Part shown: positions 17,087-26,412 of the stretch, piece after piece
How positions within the stretch are numbered: position 1 is the first letter of the stretch
Layout: every line of letters starts with the position of its first letter
From: Acrocarpospora catenulata
GTDB lineage: Bacteria > Actinomycetota > Actinomycetes > Streptosporangiales > Streptosporangiaceae
Length of the DNA: 64,000 nucleotides
Assembly: GCF_018476525.1 (NCBI RefSeq)
Contig: NZ_JAHCST010000004.1
Location: 230,833 to 294,832 of the forward strand
Reading direction: 5' to 3'
Position numbers and translations under genes: made by a program
The notes under the pieces: generated by a model
What the model saw: only the letters and a program-made list of their open reading frames with translations
Told to the model about the DNA's origin: nothing
Database searches by the model: none

Positions 17087-18562
17087 ATGCTGACTTCCAG
17101 ATGGTGGGCTCTCTCAGCCCTCGTGCTCAGCGTCCTGGTCATCGGACTGGACGCGACCGTGCTCAACGTGGCGCTCCCCACGCTCGCCGTGGACCTCGGC
17201 GCCTCCACCGGCGACCTGCAGTGGATCGTCGACGCGTACCTGGTGACCTTCGCCGCGCTGCTGCTGCCGGCCGGGGTCTTCGGCGACCGGCTGGGCCGCA
17301 AGCGGCTGCTGGTGGCCGGGCTGGCGGCGTTCGGCGTGGCCTCGGCCGTGGCCATGCTGGCCGGGAGCATCGGCTGGCTGATCGCGGCCCGGGCGCTGAT
17401 GGGGGCCGGGGCGGCGCTCATCATGCCGCTGTCCACCGCGATCCTGCCGAGCATCTTCCCGGCCGCGGAGCGGGCCAAGGCCATCGCGGTCACCACGGCC
17501 GGGATGGCGATCGGCCTGCCGCTCGGACCGATCGTCGGCGGCTACCTGCTCGACCACTTCTGGTGGGGGTCGATCTTCCTGATCAACCTGCCCGCCGTCG
17601 CGATCGCGCTGCTCGCCGTGGTGGTGCTGGTCCCGGAGTCCCGCGACCCGGCCTCCCCCCGGCTGGACGTTCCGGGCACGCTGCTGTCGGTCACCGGGCT
17701 GGCCGCGCTGGTCTTCGGCGTGATCCAGGCGCCCGCCGACGGCTGGGGCTCGGCCCGGGTGCTGACGCCACTGCTGGCCGGTACGGCGCTGCTGGTCGTC
17801 TTCGTGCTGGTCGAGATGCGGTCGAGGGCCCCGATGATGGACCTCAGCCTGTTCCGGGACCGGGTCTTCCTGTGGGGCTCGGTGGCCGCCTCGCTGGTCT
17901 CGCTGGGCATGATGGGCGTGCTCTTCGTGGTGCCGCTCTACCTGCAGGCGGTGCTGGGCTTCGACGCGATGGCCACCGGGCTGCGCATCGTGCCGATGAT
18001 CGTCGGCCTGATGGCGGGCGGGCTGGCCGGGGAGCGCCTGCTCAAGGTGGCCCGGCTGCGGCCGATCATGACCGCCGGGCTGCTGCTGCTCGCGGCCGGT
18101 CTAGCTCTCGGCGCCCTGCTGCCCGGCTCGTACGGGTACACGGCCGTGTGGCTGACAGTCGCGGGCGCCGGGGTGGGCCTGACCATGGTCCCCGCCATGG
18201 ACGGCGTGCTGGCGACGCTGCCCGAGGACCGGACCGGCATGGGCACCGGGGTGCTCCAGACCCTCCGGCAGACCGGCGGGGCCTTCGGGGTCGCCGGGCT
18301 CGGCAGCCTGCTCTCCGCCGTGTACGTCGGTGACCTGCCGTCCGGGGCGCCCTCGGCGGTGCGGGAGTCGGTGGCGGCCGGTGTCCGGGTTCCGGAGTTC
18401 GCCGAGGCGGCGCGGGCGGCGTTCGGGGCGGCCATGGACGCGGTGCTCTGGAGTTGCGGGGCGGCGGCCGTGCTCAGTGCGGCGCTGGTGGCGCTGTTCC
18501 TGCGTGGCGGGACCGTCAGGAAGGCGGGAGAATCGGTGCATGAGCTCGCCGGGACTGCGTGA
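17087..18562 (+). CDS. MFS transporter, DHA2 (14-TM) drug exporter family
   Basis: A 491-residue proton-coupled exporter. The N-terminal motif LDATVLNVALPTL (motif D1), DLQWIVDAYLVTFAALLLPAG and the A-motif GDRLGRKRLLVAGL are clear; about 14 hydrophobic helices follow. The start has no strong ribosome site, and TACTAT lies 6 bp before the ATG, so a leaderless transcript is likely. An imperfect inverted repeat (TGACTAGT ... ACTATCA, 17054-17081) overlaps the promoter and may be the operator of the TetR protein encoded next, whose gene overlaps this one by 23 bp. The substrate drug is unknown. Confidence 0.92.
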   Translation: MLTSRWWALSALVLSVLVIGLDATVLNVALPTLAVDLGASTGDLQWIVDAYLVTFAALLLPAGVFGDRLGRKRLLVAGLAAFGVASAVAMLAGSIGWLIAARALMGAGAALIMPLSTAILPSIFPAAERAKAIAVTTAGMAIGLPLGPIVGGYLLDHFWWGSIFLINLPAVAIALLAVVVLVPESRDPASPRLDVPGTLLSVTGLAALVFGVIQAPADGWGSARVLTPLLAGTALLVVFVLVEMRSRAPMMDLSLFRDRVFLWGSVAASLVSLGMMGVLFVVPLYLQAVLGFDAMATGLRIVPMIVGLMAGGLAGERLLKVARLRPIMTAGLLLLAAGLALGALLPGSYGYTAVWLTVAGAGVGLTMVPAMDGVLATLPEDRTGMGTGVLQTLRQTGGAFGVAGLGSLLSAVYVGDLPSGAPSAVRESVAAGVRVPEFAEAARAAFGAAMDAVLWSCGAAAVLSAALVALFLRGGTVRKAGESVHELAGTA

Positions 18563-19130
18563 ACGGAAGAAGGCCAGGACTCGGCGGACGATCCAGGAAC
18601 AGGCCCTGCGATTGTTCGCCGAGCAGGGCTACGAGGCGACCACGATCGAGCAGATCGCGGAGGCGTCCGAAATCTCGCCGAGCACGATCTTCCGATATTT
18701 CCCGACCAAGGAAGACATCGTTCTCCAGGACGACTACGACCCGCTCTTGATAGACCTGCTGGCCGCCCAGCCCCGGGAGAAACCGCCCCTCCGCGCCCTT
18801 CGCGACAGCTTCCGTGACGCCCTGGACCAAGTCCCTGAAGCCGAACAGCAAGAAATCCTGGGCCGCGCCAAACTCCAGATCACCGTTCCCGCCATCCGCG
18901 CCCGCCTGATCCAGAACATGATGAGCACCATGGATCTCCTGGCCGACACCATCGCCAGACGCGAAGGCGCCGACCCCACCGGTCTCCCCATCCGGACGCT
19001 GGTCGGCGCGACGATGGGCGCCCTCCTCCCCGCCATGTACGAGTGGGTCGAAACCGACGGCGCCCGCCCCCTGGCCGACATGATCGACGACGCCATCGCC
19101 CTGCTTGAGGAGGGGCTACCGATCAGGTGA
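18540..19130 (+). CDS. TetR/AcrR-family regulator of the adjacent exporter
   Basis: A 196-residue protein. HTH at about residues 10-55 ([57 protein letters not shown]), then a ligand-binding domain. The start ATG 18540 lies inside the MFS gene, so the two are translationally coupled; a repressor that senses the exported drug is the usual arrangement. Its 3' end overlaps the convergent DUF255 gene by 8 bp. Confidence 0.9.
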   Translation: MSSPGLRERKKARTRRTIQEQALRLFAEQGYEATTIEQIAEASEISPSTIFRYFPTKEDIVLQDDYDPLLIDLLAAQPREKPPLRALRDSFRDALDQVPEAEQQEILGRAKLQITVPAIRARLIQNMMSTMDLLADTIARREGADPTGLPIRTLVGATMGALLPAMYEWVETDGARPLADMIDDAIALLEEGLPIR

Positions 19131-21090
19131 GTTCGGCTTTGAGCGCGGCGGGAGTGGTCACGGGGAGGCGGCAGGTGAACTGGCGGCACACGTAGGCGGC
19201 GGGCGCGCCGTCGATGGTGGTGCGGTGCTGGAGGAGGGGAACCGGGGACTGGCCGTCGCCGAGGGCGATGACCAGGCCGGGGTTGGTGGACATGAGGCCG
19301 GTGCGATGGAGGGCCTGGGTGCCGGGGTCGTCGAGGGGGCCGATGATGGCCAGTTCGAGGGGGCCGGCGAGGGCGGCCTGGGCGACGGCGAGGCCCCAGC
19401 CGGCGAAGCGGGCGTAGGCGGAGGCGAGGACCGAGACTGCGCCCAGGGCGTTCTCCGCGGCTTCTCGGTGCGGCGTGGAGCCGGTGAGAGCGGCGTAGGT
19501 GAGGAGGGCACCGGCGGCGGCGAACTGGCCCGAGGGCGTCGCGTTGTCGGTGGGGTCCTTGGGGCGCTGGAAAAGGGAGCTGGCGTCGTCGGCGGTGTCG
19601 TAGAAGCCGCCCTCGCCGTCGGGGAAGCGGGCCAGGAGGGTGTCGAGGAGTTCGCCGGCCAGGGTGAACCATTGCGATTCGCCGGTGACGGAGTAGAGGC
19701 CGAGGAGCCCCTCGGCGACGTCGGCGTAGTCTTCCAGCACTCCGGCGTTGGCGCCGACCTGACCGGCGCGGGAGGTGCGGGCGAGGCGGACCTCCGAGCC
19801 GGTCCGGGATACGTGGAGGTCGGCCAGCAGGGTGGCGGCGGTGCGGGCCGCGTCGATCAGGTCAGGCCGGTCGAACAGGGCGCCGGTCTCGGCGAGGGCG
19901 ACGATGGCCAGGCCGTTCCAGGCGGCGACCACCTTGTCGTCGCGGCCTGGGCGTACCCGGGTCTCCCGGACGGCCAGGAGTGCGGCGCGTACGCGGTCGA
20001 AGCGGTCGCGGTCGTCGGGGTCGTGGAGGAGTTGAAGGACCGAGGTGCCGTGTTCGAAGGTGCCGGTGACCTCGAAGAGCTGGGTGGCCCAGGCGCCGTC
20101 CTCCTCGCCGAGGATCTCGGTCAGCTGGCCGGGAGTCCAGACGTAGAAGCGGCCCTCCTCGCCCTCGCTGTCGGCGTCCAGGGCGGAGGCGAAGCCGCCC
20201 TCCGGGGTGCGCATCTCGCGGAGCAGCCAGTCGGCCGTCTCCAGGGCCACCCGCCGGGCGAGCACCGAGCCGGTCGAGCGCCACCAGTGCGCGTACACGC
20301 GCAGCAGGAGCGCGTTGTCGTACAGCATCTTCTCGAAGTGCGGCACGACCCAGGCGACGTCGACGCTGTACCGGGCGAAGCCGCCGCCGAGCTGGTCGTA
20401 GATCCCGCCCCGGGCCATCGCGTCCAGTGTCTTCTCGGCCATGGCGAGGGCTTTGCCCGTGCCGACCCGGAGCAGGAACTCCAGGACCATCGACGGCGGG
20501 AACTTGGGCGCGCGCCCGAAACCGCCCCGGGTGGCGTCGAACGTCTTCGCCAGATCCTCCACCGCCTCCGCCACGATCTCCGGCCCCGGCAGCGGCCCCT
20601 GCGGCAGCCCGGCGCGCAGGTTGAGGGCGTCCACCACCTTCGCCCCCTGCGCCAGCACGTTCTCCCGCTCCTCCGCCCAGGCCTGCGCGACCCCCGCCAG
20701 CAACCGGCGGAACTGCGCGGGAGGAAAATACGTCCCCGCGTAGAAGGGATTGCCCTCCGGCGTGGCGAACACCGTCATCGGCCACCCGCCCTGACCGCTC
20801 ATCGCCTGGGTGGCCGCCATGTAGACCGCGTCCACATCCGGCCGCTCCTCCCGGTCCACCTTCACGTTGACGAAGTGCCGGTTCATGACGTCGGCGATGG
20901 CCTGGTCCTCGAACGACTCGTGTGCCATCACATGGCACCAGTGACAGGCCGAATACCCGACAGAGATCAGCAGCGGCACGTCCCGCCGCCGTGCCTCCGC
21001 GAACGCCTCGTCCCCCCACTCGAACCAGTGCACCGGGTTGTCGGCATGCTGCAGCAGATAGGGACTGGTCGCACCGGTCAACCGGTTCAC
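19123..21090 (-). CDS. DUF255 thioredoxin-domain protein (YyaL/SPATA20-like)
   Basis: A 655-residue protein. An N-terminal thioredoxin-like domain opens with the family signature [20 protein letters not shown] and holds the SACHWCHVM redox-type CxxC near residues 50-60; an (alpha/alpha)6-barrel domain follows. GTG 21090 is chosen because GGAGG lies five bases ahead and the signature begins there. The role in bacteria is not settled; a cellobiose-epimerase-like barrel fused to thioredoxin is all the sequence shows. I recall a mycobacterial homologue (Rv1084) lying near mca, as here. Confidence 0.88.
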   Translation of the reverse strand: MNRLTGATSPYLLQHADNPVHWFEWGDEAFAEARRRDVPLLISVGYSACHWCHVMAHESFEDQAIADVMNRHFVNVKVDREERPDVDAVYMAATQAMSGQGGWPMTVFATPEGNPFYAGTYFPPAQFRRLLAGVAQAWAEERENVLAQGAKVVDALNLRAGLPQGPLPGPEIVAEAVEDLAKTFDATRGGFGRAPKFPPSMVLEFLLRVGTGKALAMAEKTLDAMARGGIYDQLGGGFARYSVDVAWVVPHFEKMLYDNALLLRVYAHWWRSTGSVLARRVALETADWLLREMRTPEGGFASALDADSEGEEGRFYVWTPGQLTEILGEEDGAWATQLFEVTGTFEHGTSVLQLLHDPDDRDRFDRVRAALLAVRETRVRPGRDDKVVAAWNGLAIVALAETGALFDRPDLIDAARTAATLLADLHVSRTGSEVRLARTSRAGQVGANAGVLEDYADVAEGLLGLYSVTGESQWFTLAGELLDTLLARFPDGEGGFYDTADDASSLFQRPKDPTDNATPSGQFAAAGALLTYAALTGSTPHREAAENALGAVSVLASAYARFAGWGLAVAQAALAGPLELAIIGPLDDPGTQALHRTGLMSTNPGLVIALGDGQSPVPLLQHRTTIDGAPAAYVCRQFTCRLPVTTPAALKAELT

Positions 21091-21254
21091 AAAACCTCCA
21101 GAGCAGGCGTCAATTCCATCATCTCCGGGCCGCGCGAGTGCCCGGGACCGGGGGATGTATTCGGGAGACGGCGGGCGTAGGCTCACGGAACGTGGCTGCG
21201 GGAGCCGTCTGGCACGGTTGGGCCGGGCAGCGGGTGGCCGGCGGAGGAGGCTGC

Positions 21255-22409
21255 GTGGGCGTGGATGTGGACTTTGCCGTCAGGCATGCCGGGCGGATGG
21301 CGGAGGATCTGACCCGGCGGGATGTGGCGCGGGCGCTGCTCGCGGTGCCGACCGGCCAGGCCCTGGTGTCCCTGCCGGACCTGCGGCGCGAGCTGCTGGC
21401 GGCGGGCAACCCGCTCTCGGCCGCGTTCTGGGAGTCGGCCAAGAGCACCCTGGCCCGGATCGAGTCGGGCCTGGCCACGGTCGGGGACGTGCAGCGCTGG
21501 CTGGAGTCCACCGGCACCGAGCCGATCCTGCTGACCCGCAGCTACTTCGTCTGGCCGGACGAGGGCGAGCGCGGCCCCGTGGCCGGCGAGATGTACGACC
21601 GGCTGGTGGCGCACCTGGAGGCCCAGCTGGCCTGTGGCCTGATCGACCCGGACGCGCTGGCCCAGGGCGACGCCGCCGCCCGGGAGGCGTACGAGGACCT
21701 TCAGGAGAAGTGGCTGGCCACCCCGCTGCCGGACGGCCGGGTGCCCAGCGTGGCGGTCAGCGACGAGCAGGACGAGGAGCTCTACGCGGCCTGGGACGAG
21801 GAGGAGGCGTTCGCCCTCGGCGAGCTCCGGCGCACCCTGGCCGAGCTGCCAGAGCCGCCGCTGCCGGCCACCGACCTGAAGGCCGCCGCCGGGCGGCTCC
21901 GGCGCACCCTGGTCACCCCCGGCTTCCCTGGCAACGTGCTGCGCGCCTGCGCCGGCCTGGACGAGCACGGCACCCTGCCGGACGGCGACGAGGACCTCTG
22001 GCTGGCGGTGGCGGCCGGGATCACCGCCCCCATCTCCGACCTGCCGGACGAGCAGGACGCGGCCCGCTTCTTCGACCTGGACGGCGAGCTCAGCCACGAG
22101 GACTCGGTGCTCGCCTCGCTCTGCGCCATCCACCACGCCGACTGGCTGGCCGCGGTCACCGCGCTGGCCCGGTACGGTCCCGGCGTGCTCGCCTCGCCCG
22201 AGCGCATCGCCCGGTTCATCGCCGACTCCGAGGACGCCGACCCCGACGAGGAGGACCCGGAGGACCTGGAGGCGACCGAGATGCTGTTCACGGCCGTCAC
22301 CCCGCTCTGGGCGCACCTGGGCATCGTGGACAAGGCCGAGGTGCTGACACCGCTCGGCTGGTGGGGGCTGCCCAAGGCACTGGAGCGCGCCTGGTCCCCG
22401 GAGGGCTAA
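21255..22409 (+). CDS. hypothetical protein, acidic
   Basis: A protein of about 384 residues that I do not recognise. It is acidic and Leu-rich without signal peptide or membrane helices. Segments such as [20 protein letters not shown] and [13 protein letters not shown] suggest helical bundles; an Asp/Glu run ([18 protein letters not shown]) lies near the C-terminus. GGAGGAGG at 21243-21250 allows GTG 21255 (4-bp spacing) or GTG 21261 (10-bp spacing). It is divergent from the DUF255 gene and convergent with the GNAT gene. Codon use looks normal for the window. Confidence 0.75.
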   Translation: MGVDVDFAVRHAGRMAEDLTRRDVARALLAVPTGQALVSLPDLRRELLAAGNPLSAAFWESAKSTLARIESGLATVGDVQRWLESTGTEPILLTRSYFVWPDEGERGPVAGEMYDRLVAHLEAQLACGLIDPDALAQGDAAAREAYEDLQEKWLATPLPDGRVPSVAVSDEQDEELYAAWDEEEAFALGELRRTLAELPEPPLPATDLKAAAGRLRRTLVTPGFPGNVLRACAGLDEHGTLPDGDEDLWLAVAAGITAPISDLPDEQDAARFFDLDGELSHEDSVLASLCAIHHADWLAAVTALARYGPGVLASPERIARFIADSEDADPDEEDPEDLEATEMLFTAVTPLWAHLGIVDKAEVLTPLGWWGLPKALERAWSPEG

Positions 22410-22436
22410 GCGTCCCCGGAAAGCCAGAGGCAGGGC

Positions 22437-22742
22437 TTAGGCGATCTCGTTCTGGTAGTCGGGGGCGACCAGGTCCGCGTACTCCGGGTGGCGCTTGATG
22501 TAGCCCGCGATGAACGGGCAGAGCGGCGCGACCGGCAGCCCCCGTTCCCGGGCGCCGTCCAGCGCGCCCTTGGCCAGGCGACCGCCCAGGCCCTGCCCCT
22601 CGTACTTCCCGGAGATCTCGGTGTGCGTGAAGACGATCTTGCCGGGACGGAGCCGGTACTGCGCGAACCCGGCCACCTCGCCGTCAACGACGATCTCGTA
22701 CCGCGACTGCGCAGGGTTGTCGGCGACGGTGGCCTGAGTCAC
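22437..22742 (-). CDS. small GNAT-family N-acetyltransferase (YjdJ type)
   Basis: A 101-residue minimal GNAT fold: YEIVVDGEVAGFAQYRLRPG, IVFTHTEISGKYEGQGLGGR (the acetyl-CoA-binding Q/R-x-x-G-x-G/A region) and LPVAPLCPFIAGYIKRHPEY. Length and sequence match the YjdJ/Gcn5-related small acyltransferases of unknown acceptor. The GTG start overlaps the stop of the preceding small membrane-protein gene (GTGA), so they are co-translated. Confidence 0.85.
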   Translation of the reverse strand: MTQATVADNPAQSRYEIVVDGEVAGFAQYRLRPGKIVFTHTEISGKYEGQGLGGRLAKGALDGARERGLPVAPLCPFIAGYIKRHPEYADLVAPDYQNEIA

Positions 22743-22897
22743 TTCTTGTCCTTCTCGTGCGGGACCTGGATCTTCGAGATCTGCCGGTTCATCGACTTGA
22801 TCAGGAAGAACAGTGCGACGGCTATACCGAACACGACCAGGAACCCGAGGAGTCCCGGCCCGTATTCGGCAGCGGCCGGAGTAGCGAGTGTGTACAC
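22739..22897 (-). CDS. small single-pass membrane protein beside mca
   Basis: A 52-residue protein. A short Ala-rich N-terminus, one transmembrane helix (GLLGFLVVFGIAVALFFLI, about residues 15-33) and a basic cytoplasmic tail ending HEKDKK. GTG 22897 lies just downstream of mca on the same strand (10-bp gap). A similar tiny membrane gene follows mca in other actinobacteria as I recall (Rv1083/SCO4968 region). Function unknown; perhaps it holds Mca or a partner at the membrane. Confidence 0.7.
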   Translation of the reverse strand: MYTLATPAAAEYGPGLLGFLVVFGIAVALFFLIKSMNRQISKIQVPHEKDKK

Positions 22898-22907
22898 CCT
22901 TGCGAGT

Positions 22908-23804
22908 CTAGGAGCAGGCGGGCGTGGCCTCGGTAACGGGCACCCCGGCGAACAGATCGTCCTCCGGCAGCGTGGTGTCCACCAGGGAGCGGGCGAGGTG
23001 GTAGTCCTCGGTCGGCCAGAACTCCTGCTGGATCTCCCGGGGGCAGACGAAGAAGAATCCGTCCGGGTCCACCTGGGTGGCGTGCGCGAGCAGCGCCTGG
23101 TCGCGGGTCTCGAAGTAGTCGGCGCACGGCACCTTGGTGGTCACCGCCCACTTCTGCGGCCGGTCCTCCCAGCGGGAGATCCAGTCCGCGTACGGCGAGC
23201 CGATGCCGCGGGCGCTCATCGCCTCGTGCAGGGCCTCGAACCGCTCCTTGGAGAAGCCCATGTGGTAGTAGAGCTTGAGCGGCTGCCAGGGCTCCCCGGC
23301 CTCCGGGTAGCGGTCGGGGTCGCCGGCCGCCTCAAACGCCTCCACCGAGACACGGTTGGTCATGATGTGGTCGGGGTGCGGGTAGCCGCCGTTGTCGTCG
23401 TAGGTCAGGATCACATGCGGCCGGAACTCGCGGACGGCCGCCACCAGCGGGGCCGCGGCGGTCTCCAGGGACTGCACCGCGAAGCAGCCGTCGGGCAGCG
23501 GCTCGCTCTCGTCCTCGGGCAGCCCGGAGTCGACGAAGCCCAGGAACCGCTGGCGCACACCGAGGATCTCCCTGGCCCGCTCCATCTCCTGGCGGCGCAC
23601 CTCGGCGATGTTCTCGAGAATGTCCGGCCGGTCCATCTTCGGATTGAGAATGGAGCCGCGCTCGCCCCCCGTACAGGTCACCACGAGCACGTCCACCCCT
23701 TCGGCGGCGTAGCGGGCCATGGTGGCGGCACCTTTGCTCGACTCGTCGTCGGGGTGCGCGTGGACGGCCATCAGCCGGAGTGGCGCGATCTCGGCAGCGC
23801 TCAC
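22908..23804 (-). CDS. mca: mycothiol S-conjugate amidase
   Basis: A 298-residue zinc hydrolase of the MshB/Mca (LmbE-like) family that cleaves mycothiol S-conjugates to GlcN-Ins and a mercapturic acid for export, which detoxifies electrophiles. Zinc motif HAHPDDE at residues 15-21 and PHPDH at 142-146, plus TGGERGSILNP. The C-terminal extension (KVPCADYFETRDQALLAHAT and EDYHLARS) favours Mca over MshB. GAGGAG precedes GTG 23804. It is divergent from the DUF4307-greA pair, as in mycobacteria. Confidence 0.95.
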   Translation of the reverse strand: MSAAEIAPLRLMAVHAHPDDESSKGAATMARYAAEGVDVLVVTCTGGERGSILNPKMDRPDILENIAEVRRQEMERAREILGVRQRFLGFVDSGLPEDESEPLPDGCFAVQSLETAAAPLVAAVREFRPHVILTYDDNGGYPHPDHIMTNRVSVEAFEAAGDPDRYPEAGEPWQPLKLYYHMGFSKERFEALHEAMSARGIGSPYADWISRWEDRPQKWAVTTKVPCADYFETRDQALLAHATQVDPDGFFFVCPREIQQEFWPTEDYHLARSLVDTTLPEDDLFAGVPVTEATPACS

Positions 23805-23950
23805 CGGGTCTCCTCAGGTTCTGGGCAGCTGGTCAGAAAGGTTAGCTTCATTCCAAGGGCGGAACCCCCGCCCGCCACAATTGTGCTCGTCCCCACCGAC
23901 AGTTCGGTGGCCGCCACGGACAACGCCGCGAGACCGCAGGGAGATTCCTC

Positions 23951-24367
23951 ATGTCGTCAGGCACCCGTCCCGGGCCCGTGCTCGGCACCCCGGCCGACTT
24001 TCCCGAGCGACCCCCGGCCGGGCGTATGCGTTTCGTGGCGTACGCGGTGATCGGCCTGCTGACCGCCATCATGGCCGGCGGCTGGGGGTACGTGGTGCTC
24101 ACCGCCCGGGGCAACCCCGAGGTGCGGGCCGATGTGCTCACCTTCGACGCCGGCGCGGCGGATTCCGCGGCGATAACCTTCGTGGTGCACAAGCCCGCCG
24201 ACCGCGAGGCCAGGTGCCTGGTGCGGGCCATCGACACCCACCATGTCGAGGTGGGCACCCGCGAGATAACCGTCCCCGCGGGGCAAGCCGAAGTCTCATT
24301 CGCCGAGCGCGTGCGGACCAGCGCGCAAGCCACGGCCGTACACGTTCAGTATTGCAATCTCGTATAG
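23951..24367 (+). CDS. DUF4307 membrane protein
   Basis: A 138-residue protein. A Pro-rich N-terminus, one transmembrane helix (FVAYAVIGLLTAIMAGGWGY, about residues 28-47) and an extracytoplasmic Ig-like beta domain with two Cys (ARCLVRAID, VQYCNLV). This matches DUF4307, which in actinobacteria lies between mca and greA. GGGAG precedes the ATG. Function unknown. Confidence 0.88.
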   Translation: MSSGTRPGPVLGTPADFPERPPAGRMRFVAYAVIGLLTAIMAGGWGYVVLTARGNPEVRADVLTFDAGAADSAAITFVVHKPADREARCLVRAIDTHHVEVGTREITVPAGQAEVSFAERVRTSAQATAVHVQYCNLV

Positions 24368-24444
24368 TGGAATCTTTGGGGAAGCGTTCGAAGGCGTTAA
24401 CTTCCACGTCTTTCGACTCACCTAGGGAAGCAAGGAGAACCCGC

Positions 24445-24945
24445 GTGGCCGTCTCCCAGAACGAATCCGTCACCTGGCTGACGCAGGAGGCGTACGACCG
24501 CCTCAAAGAGGAGTACGACCGCCTTTCTGGCCCGGGTCGGATCGAGATCGCCAAGAAGATCGAAGCCGCCCGCGAGGAGGGCGACCTCAAGGAGAACGGC
24601 GGTTACCACGCCGCCAAGGACGAGCAGGGCAAGATGGAGGCTCGTATCTTCCATCTCCGCCAGATCCTGGACAACGCCAAGGTCGGTGAGGCCCCGCGCA
24701 CCGAGGGTGTGGTCGGGCCCGGCATGACGGTGACCATCCGGTTCGTGGGCGACGAGGATGAGGTGACCTTCTTGCTGGCGTCCCGCGAGGAGAGCGGCGC
24801 CCCCATCGACGTCTACTCGCCCAACTCCCCGCTCGGCGCCGCCATCAACGGCAAGAAGCTGGGTGACAAGGCGACGTACACCATGCCGAACGGGCGGTCG
24901 ATCACCGTTGAGGTGCTCGAGGCCGTGCCGTACATCGGCAACTGA
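24445..24945 (+). CDS. greA: transcription elongation factor GreA
   Basis: A 166-residue cleavage factor that rescues backtracked RNA polymerase. The N-terminal coiled coil (about residues 10-80) carries the acidic loop AAREEGDLKENGGYHAAKDE that reaches the active site. The C-terminal FKBP-like domain has IDVYSPNSPLGAAINGKKLG. GTG 24445 has AAGGAG 7 bp ahead; longer in-frame extensions upstream are not credible. A strong terminator follows directly. Confidence 0.96.
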   Translation: MAVSQNESVTWLTQEAYDRLKEEYDRLSGPGRIEIAKKIEAAREEGDLKENGGYHAAKDEQGKMEARIFHLRQILDNAKVGEAPRTEGVVGPGMTVTIRFVGDEDEVTFLLASREESGAPIDVYSPNSPLGAAINGKKLGDKATYTMPNGRSITVEVLEAVPYIGN

Positions 24946-24950
24946 TCTTT

Positions 24951-24995
24951 CGAAATCCGCCGGAGCGGGGAGGCTCCGGCGGATTTCGCCTTTTT
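24951..24995 (+). terminator. intrinsic terminator of greA
   Basis: A perfect 16-bp stem (24951-24966 with 24973-24988), 6-nt loop, then CC and five T. It begins six bases after the greA stop. Confidence 0.92.
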
Positions 24996-25064
24996 CGATC
25001 CGATTGCGGGATCGGGGGTTGGTACGGCAGTCTCGTGACTCGGGTCGGTGAGGGGAGTGGTGGC

Positions 25065-26342
25065 GTGTTCGACAGGTTACTGTCGGAGGCGCGCCAGGAT
25101 TTGGCCTACCGGCCGCGCCTGCTGCCCCGAGTGTCCCGGCTGATCTGGCTGTCCCGGCGGCGGCCGTTGCGGCGGCCCTGGGTTTGGCGGCGGAGTCTGC
25201 CGCTGCTGGTCGTGTTGCTGGTCTCGGTGCTTTCGGCGGACATTCTCGTACTGATCCGGATGGATTCCTCCGAACGGGCGCCGGTGGCCACCCCGCAACG
25301 GCCCAGGAACGACTTCGTCGCCTCGGAGCAGGAACTGCGGGCCGAGGTGCCGCCGGTGGCACCGGTGGCGCCGGTGGCGCCGTTGAACGGGCTGGTCAAG
25401 CCGCACCTGTTCGTGGTGGCCAACGAGGCGTTGCCGGCCGAGACGGTGGCCAGGATCCGGGCCATTCAGGGGGTCGCCGGGGTTGAGGTGACCGATGCCA
25501 CCAAGGTCGAGGTGGACGGGCGGCAGGTGCCGACCATCGGGGTGGAGCCTTCGACCTTCCGGGCGTACACCCCCAAACCCGTGGCCGAGTCGGACGAGCT
25601 CTGGGCGAACGTGGCCAGTGGGGCCATGGTGGTCTCGTTCGAGCTGGGCAACGACGGCGGGCTGAAGCTCGGGTCGGACGTGACCAGCGGCGGGCATCCG
25701 CTCCGGATCGGCGGATACGCCACGGTCGGCATGGGGTCCATCGCGGCCCTGGTGTCCCGGCAGACCGGGCGCACGCTGGGGTTGCGGGAGGGCAACGGGC
25801 TCGTGGTGAGCGCGCCCAAGGTGAACTCCGTCCAGCTGCGCCGCACCCTGCTCAAGCTGCTGCCGAAGGGCAGCCAGGTGGCCACCATCAACCCCGTGCT
25901 GCCCAAGCCGCAGCGGCGTACGGTCTGGCCCGCCTCCGCCTTCATGAACCCCGACCAGACCCGCGCCGCGCTGCTGGCCGCGCGGGACAAGCTGGGCCGC
26001 CCGTACGTGTGGGGCGCCGAGGGCCCCGACAGCTTCGACTGCTCCGGCCTGGTCCAGTGGGCCTACCGCCAGGCCGGCGTCATCATGCCCCGGGTGGCCG
26101 CCCAGCAGTGGGCCAGCGGCCCCCAGATCCCCCTCTCCCAGGCCCAGCCCGGCGACCTCCTCTTCTGGCGCAACGACCCCACCAACCCCGGCTACATCTC
26201 CCACGTGGCCATCTACTGGGGCAACGACCAGATGCTCCACGCTCCCCGAACCGGCGACGTCGTCAAAATCGCCAAAATCAACCTCCGGAACCTGGCCGGC
26301 GTGGTCCGGGTGAGCCCGGGCATCTCCGCCCGCGTCCGCTGA
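25065..26342 (+). CDS. membrane-anchored NlpC/P60 (C40) peptidoglycan hydrolase
   Basis: An endopeptidase of about 425 residues. A cytoplasmic Arg-rich segment, one transmembrane helix (LPLLVVLLVSVLSADILVLI, near residues 45-65), a Pro/Val linker with APVAPVAP repeats, a middle domain of unknown type (VANEALPAETVARIRAIQGV), and the C-terminal NlpC/P60 domain with catalytic Cys in DSFDCSGLVQWAY and His in GYISHVAIYWG and the MLHAPRTGD region. It should cut peptide stems in cell-wall remodelling. GTG 25065 is preferred (GGGGAG upstream); GTG 25035 is an alternative. Confidence 0.9.
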   Translation: MFDRLLSEARQDLAYRPRLLPRVSRLIWLSRRRPLRRPWVWRRSLPLLVVLLVSVLSADILVLIRMDSSERAPVATPQRPRNDFVASEQELRAEVPPVAPVAPVAPLNGLVKPHLFVVANEALPAETVARIRAIQGVAGVEVTDATKVEVDGRQVPTIGVEPSTFRAYTPKPVAESDELWANVASGAMVVSFELGNDGGLKLGSDVTSGGHPLRIGGYATVGMGSIAALVSRQTGRTLGLREGNGLVVSAPKVNSVQLRRTLLKLLPKGSQVATINPVLPKPQRRTVWPASAFMNPDQTRAALLAARDKLGRPYVWGAEGPDSFDCSGLVQWAYRQAGVIMPRVAAQQWASGPQIPLSQAQPGDLLFWRNDPTNPGYISHVAIYWGNDQMLHAPRTGDVVKIAKINLRNLAGVVRVSPGISARVR

Positions 26343-26412
26343 CACCCCCGGCGCGGCAGGGCGGCGTGGTAGCTTCGTCTGTCGGGATGTGACTCACGGT
26401 GAGGGCCTGTCC